From the NCBI GenBank assembly GCA_046728015.1, contig JBKPDQ010000012.1, positions 1 through 16,399 of the forward strand: DNA of 16,399 nucleotides. Reading direction: 5' to 3'. Source of the stretch: DATAFO01 sp046728015 (GTDB lineage Bacteria > Actinomycetota > Thermoleophilia > Solirubrobacterales > 70-9). The notes beneath the pieces were generated by a model, which worked only from the letters and a program-made list of their open reading frames with translations, did not search any database and was not told the origin of the DNA. Of the stretch, positions 13,899-16,399 are shown one piece after another (position 1 is the first letter of the stretch; every line of letters starts with the position of its first letter). The position numbers were made by a program, and so were the translations under genes.

Positions 13899-14602
13899 CT
13901 TCGCCCTCCTGAATACGGCAGCCCTCTCCGCTTTCGTCGCAGAGCTGCCTGCGCCTGAGCCGATCGAGCGGCTCGCATTGAGCCTAAAGGTGGGCTGCGT
14001 CGCGGTCAACGGCCACAGGTTCTCCCCTCTACTGCGACGGGATCTTCCCTTCCACAGGTGCCGACGGGCGTCGCGCAGACCGCTGCTTCTGCGTGCCAGC
14101 GAGCGTCTTGGTCGCGGCGCACGACATGCCCGCAATGGAGGACCAGCAGAAGCGCGGTCGAGACCACTGCTCTGCGACGAAGGGAGCAGCCCGCGGCGCC
14201 TAGCTCATCGGCTGCGACGCTAGCGCCTTGGACGACGACGAGCAGCCGGCTCGCCACGGGAGCGCGCTCGCGGCGGACCATGGCAGAGCACGGAGCGCGA
14301 TAGCGACGCCGTCGCTCTCGCGTGTGCTTCATCGCGACAGCGACGGTGCTCGAGCTCCCGCCGATCGGGAGCTCGCACGCGCCGCCGCCGTGCCTATGCA
14401 CCGGACAACGGGTCCGGCCAAGTGGCGCTTCCGTTGGTCGTCCGGTGCAGGCACGAGGTTAGGCACGGTGACGGCTACTGCTCGGGCAGGCGAACCAGGC
14501 GCCGCGTCGTGCTTGTGGGAGCAGGCCCCAAGCCGGCTCGAGGAAGGGACCTGCGTGCGAGCTGGGGCGGTCCGCCCCGTCGGCGCTGAATCGCCAGCCT
14601 GG
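13899..14602. other. Intergenic stretch upstream of the MOSC gene
   Basis: About 700 bases with no recognised gene on either strand; the open frames are Arg/Ser-rich and lack start signals. It holds the MOSC ribosome-binding site at its left end and a hairpin at 14351-14375. Confidence 0.5.
14351..14375 (-). terminator. Hairpin, possible terminator of the hydrolase-sigma operon
   Basis: Perfect 10-bp stem CGAGCTCCCG / CGGGAGCTCG with a 5-base loop, 228 bases beyond the sigma-factor stop. The distance and the missing T-run leave its role uncertain. Confidence 0.4.
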
Positions 14603-15532
14603 TCAGCGCCGGCTTCCGCCTGGAGTGTTGAACCGCCGGGCTACCGCAGGATCGCCGAACAGGGAGATGCGCGCAATGCCGCCGTTGCGTAGACCGAGGA
14701 CCGCCACGCCGAGCAGATCGCCATAGCGGTAGACGATCGCCGCCGGCTGGCCGTTTGCACGCGTGGGTCGCATCGACCACTCGCCGGGCTGGCCGATCAC
14801 TGTCCTGAGATAGGGCAGGCACGTCGTCCGGCCTGAGAACCAGGTGCGCGCGGGGGTCATCTCGAGCATCGCGTCGCCGCGCAGTGTGCGCTCGAGCAGG
14901 CGGATATCCGCGGTCTCGAAGGCGCGCATGTAGCTCTCGAGCAGGCGGTTGGCGGTCGGCTCGTCGGCCTCGTGCGGCGCCTCGTCGATCGTCTCGAGCG
15001 TTGCCCGGGCGCGCTGGAGCAGGCTCTTGACCGCGGCGACGCTGATGTCGAGCGCGTCGCCGATCTCCGCCGCCGAGAAGTCGAGCGCCTCGCGCAGCAG
15101 CAGGGCGCTGCGTTGACGGGCCGGAAGGCGTTGGAGGCTCGCGGTGAGCGCGAGGCGCAGGCGGTCGCGTTCGATCACCAGGCTCGCCGGGTCGGCGTCG
15201 GAGGAGACCAGCGCGTCCGGGAGCGGCTCAAGCCAGGCGCTGTCCTCGTCCAGCACCGCGTCGAGCGATACGTCCGTCGCCGGCGGGCCGAGGTCGGACG
15301 GCAGGTGCCGGCGGCGGCGGATGCTGCTCAGAAACGCGTTGGTGGCGATCCGGTAGAGCCAGGTTCGGACGGTCGCCTCGTGCCGGAAGCGCGCGTACGA
15401 TCGCCATCCGTGCAGCATCGCCTCTTGCACGAGATCCTCCGCGTCCTGCACCGAGCCTGTGAGTCGGTAGCAGTAGGCGAGCAGCTCCCGCCGTAGCTGC
15501 TCGGCCTCCTTGACGAACGCGTCTTCGCTCAC
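14603..15532 (-). CDS. ECF sigma factor with SnoaL-like C-terminal domain (SigG/SigX5 type)
   Basis: 309 residues. Sigma region 2 spans about 12-78 (LLAYCYRLTGSVQDAEDLVQ, TWLYRIATNAFLSSIRRRR). Region 4 spans about 123-183 (LQRLPARQRSALLLREALDF, AEIGDALDISVAAVKSLLQR). A SnoaL-like domain follows at about 195-300, with MLEMTPARTWFSGR and VAVLGLRNGGIARISLFGDP. This layout matches the SigG-like ECF families (TIGR02960 type), in which the C-terminal domain replaces or complements a separate anti-sigma factor, so activity may be controlled from within the protein by a small ligand. No anti-sigma gene is adjacent. Start GTG 15532 overlaps the hydrolase stop as GTGA, indicating coupled translation. 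The regulon is unknown. Confidence 0.93.
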   Translation of the reverse strand: MSEDAFVKEAEQLRRELLAYCYRLTGSVQDAEDLVQEAMLHGWRSYARFRHEATVRTWLYRIATNAFLSSIRRRRHLPSDLGPPATDVSLDAVLDEDSAWLEPLPDALVSSDADPASLVIERDRLRLALTASLQRLPARQRSALLLREALDFSAAEIGDALDISVAAVKSLLQRARATLETIDEAPHEADEPTANRLLESYMRAFETADIRLLERTLRGDAMLEMTPARTWFSGRTTCLPYLRTVIGQPGEWSMRPTRANGQPAAIVYRYGDLLGVAVLGLRNGGIARISLFGDPAVARRFNTPGGSRR

Positions 15533-16398
15533 CGATCCGCGACTTCGAGGCGGTTACGGAGCCATGCGACGATCCTCGCGACGGCCTCGTCGGCAACAGG
15601 GGAGCGGCCGGCGGCCATCTGGAAAGAGTGCTGCTGTCCGGGGAAGATGTCCACATGCACCGCGTCGTCGGCGGCGGCAGCCAGGCGCCGCGTGTCGTCG
15701 AGCAGCATCTCGGTCGCGCTGACCTGCAGGTACGTCGGCGGCAGCCGGGTCAGGTCGCCATGCAGCGGACTGACGCGTGGGTCCTGCCGGTCCCGGCCAG
15801 GGCCACCGAGCACGAAGTCGACCATGCCGTCGAGATCCAGCGGATGATCGCCGCCGAAGAGAGCGTCGGTCTGTCGGTTGGTCTGCACCGAAGGCCCGGA
15901 GAGCGTCATGTCGGTCCAGGGAGACAGGCCGACGACGGTTGCGGGCACCGGCAGCTCGGAGGTGATCGCCAGCCCCAGTGCGAGGCCGGCGCCGGCGGAA
16001 TCTCCGACCACAGCGATCCGCTCGTAGCCCTCGCTCAGCAGCCACCGGTACGCGGCCTCCGTGTCCTCGGCAGCCGCCGGATGCGGATGGTCGGGCAGCT
16101 GGCGGTAGTCGAGAACGAGCGCCCGCACGCCGGTCTGCTTGGCGATGTGCGCATACAGCCGGCGATGCGTGTACATCGAGCCGCCGACAAAGCCCCCGCC
16201 GTGCAGACACAACAGCACCTTGCCCTCGACCCTCCCAGCGGGCAGCAGCCACATCGCGCGGATTCCGGCGGCCTTGGTTTCCACATAGTCGACACCCCGC
16301 GGCTCCGTGGCGACATCCCCCCAACGCTGATCGAACTCGCGCGCCGCCTCTGGCGTCAACCCAGCGCGGCTTGCTGCGTTGCTCGCCAGGTAAACATC
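15529..16398 (-). CDS. Alpha/beta hydrolase, HSL family (5' end outside window)
   Basis: The frame is open to the right edge (DVYLASNAASRAGLTPEAAR), which reads like genuine family sequence, so I treat the gene as partial; TTG 16359 is the only in-window start. Counting from that TTG: oxyanion hole HGGGF at 53-57, nucleophile motif GDSAG at 119-123 (Ser121), acid Asp221 or Asp222 in MLLDDTRRLA, and His244 in QQHSFQM. The family hydrolyses small esters; the conserved IFPGQQHSFQ ending is typical of HSL-type esterases annotated as acetylhydrolases. It overlaps the downstream ECF sigma gene by 4 bases (GTGA), so the two are made together, suggesting that the sigma factor responds to a metabolite related to the esterase's chemistry. 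It differs clearly from the hydrolase at 11702-12667. Confidence 0.9.
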   Translation of the reverse strand, partial: DVYLASNAASRAGLTPEAAREFDQRWGDVATEPRGVDYVETKAAGIRAMWLLPAGRVEGKVLLCLHGGGFVGGSMYTHRRLYAHIAKQTGVRALVLDYRQLPDHPHPAAAEDTEAAYRWLLSEGYERIAVVGDSAGAGLALGLAITSELPVPATVVGLSPWTDMTLSGPSVQTNRQTDALFGGDHPLDLDGMVDFVLGGPGRDRQDPRVSPLHGDLTRLPPTYLQVSATEMLLDDTRRLAAAADDAVHVDIFPGQQHSFQMAAGRSPVADEAVARIVAWLRNRLEVADR

Positions 16399-16399
16399 C

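Noticed and set aside
1..16399. CRISPR array, rRNA, insertion sequence or intact integrase
   Set aside because: No regularly spaced repeat series, no rRNA-like block and no transposase or recombinase motifs were found on either strand.

Overview
The window looks like part of a high-GC actinobacterial chromosome. The class Thermoleophilia (Solirubrobacterales-like) is my best guess, from the mix of families: a DUF5995 remnant, a two-domain multicopper oxidase with cupredoxins, a SigG/SigX5-type ECF sigma factor with a SnoaL tail, and Ros/MucR-like zinc-finger regulators. This is inference from family content; no ribosomal marker is present. Coding density is low for such a genome. Roughly nine intact genes lie among broken genes, tRNA remnants and repeats, which suggests an accessory, decaying region.

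Left part (1-6750). After the tail of a LuxR-type regulator comes an empty stretch, then a 5'-half tRNA-Thr(GGT) remnant with a truncated Ros/MucR-like regulator beside it. Next are csrA and a large AAA regulatory ATPase in one minus-strand operon, then a 3'-truncated DUF5995 gene. A second 5'-half tRNA-Thr, this time with anticodon CGT, follows. It carries a fuller but doubly broken copy of the same regulator, a small frameshifted winged-helix-like gene and a perfect LexA-type SOS box. The two tRNA-half/regulator modules are direct repeats about 4.8 kb apart. I read them as scars of a family of integrative elements that enter tRNA-Thr genes and were once SOS-controlled.

Middle (6750-8430). 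This stretch holds dispersed about 65-100 bp repeats, a radical-SAM (PflX-like) gene broken into four frames, and one small intact secreted protein with a strong ribosome-binding site and a perfect hairpin terminator.

Copper operon (8430-10880, minus strand). A secreted cupredoxin, a two-domain multicopper oxidase and a second cupredoxin with a long C-terminal extension are tightly packed (6-base gap, then a TGATG overlap). They probably form an extracytoplasmic copper-dependent oxidase and its electron-transfer or copper-delivery partners.

Right part (10900-16399). A likely small-gene remnant ends at a hairpin. It is followed by an HSL-type alpha/beta hydrolase, a MOSC-domain protein, and a translationally coupled (GTGA) pair: a second HSL-type hydrolase, cut by the window edge, and an ECF sigma factor with a SnoaL-like domain.
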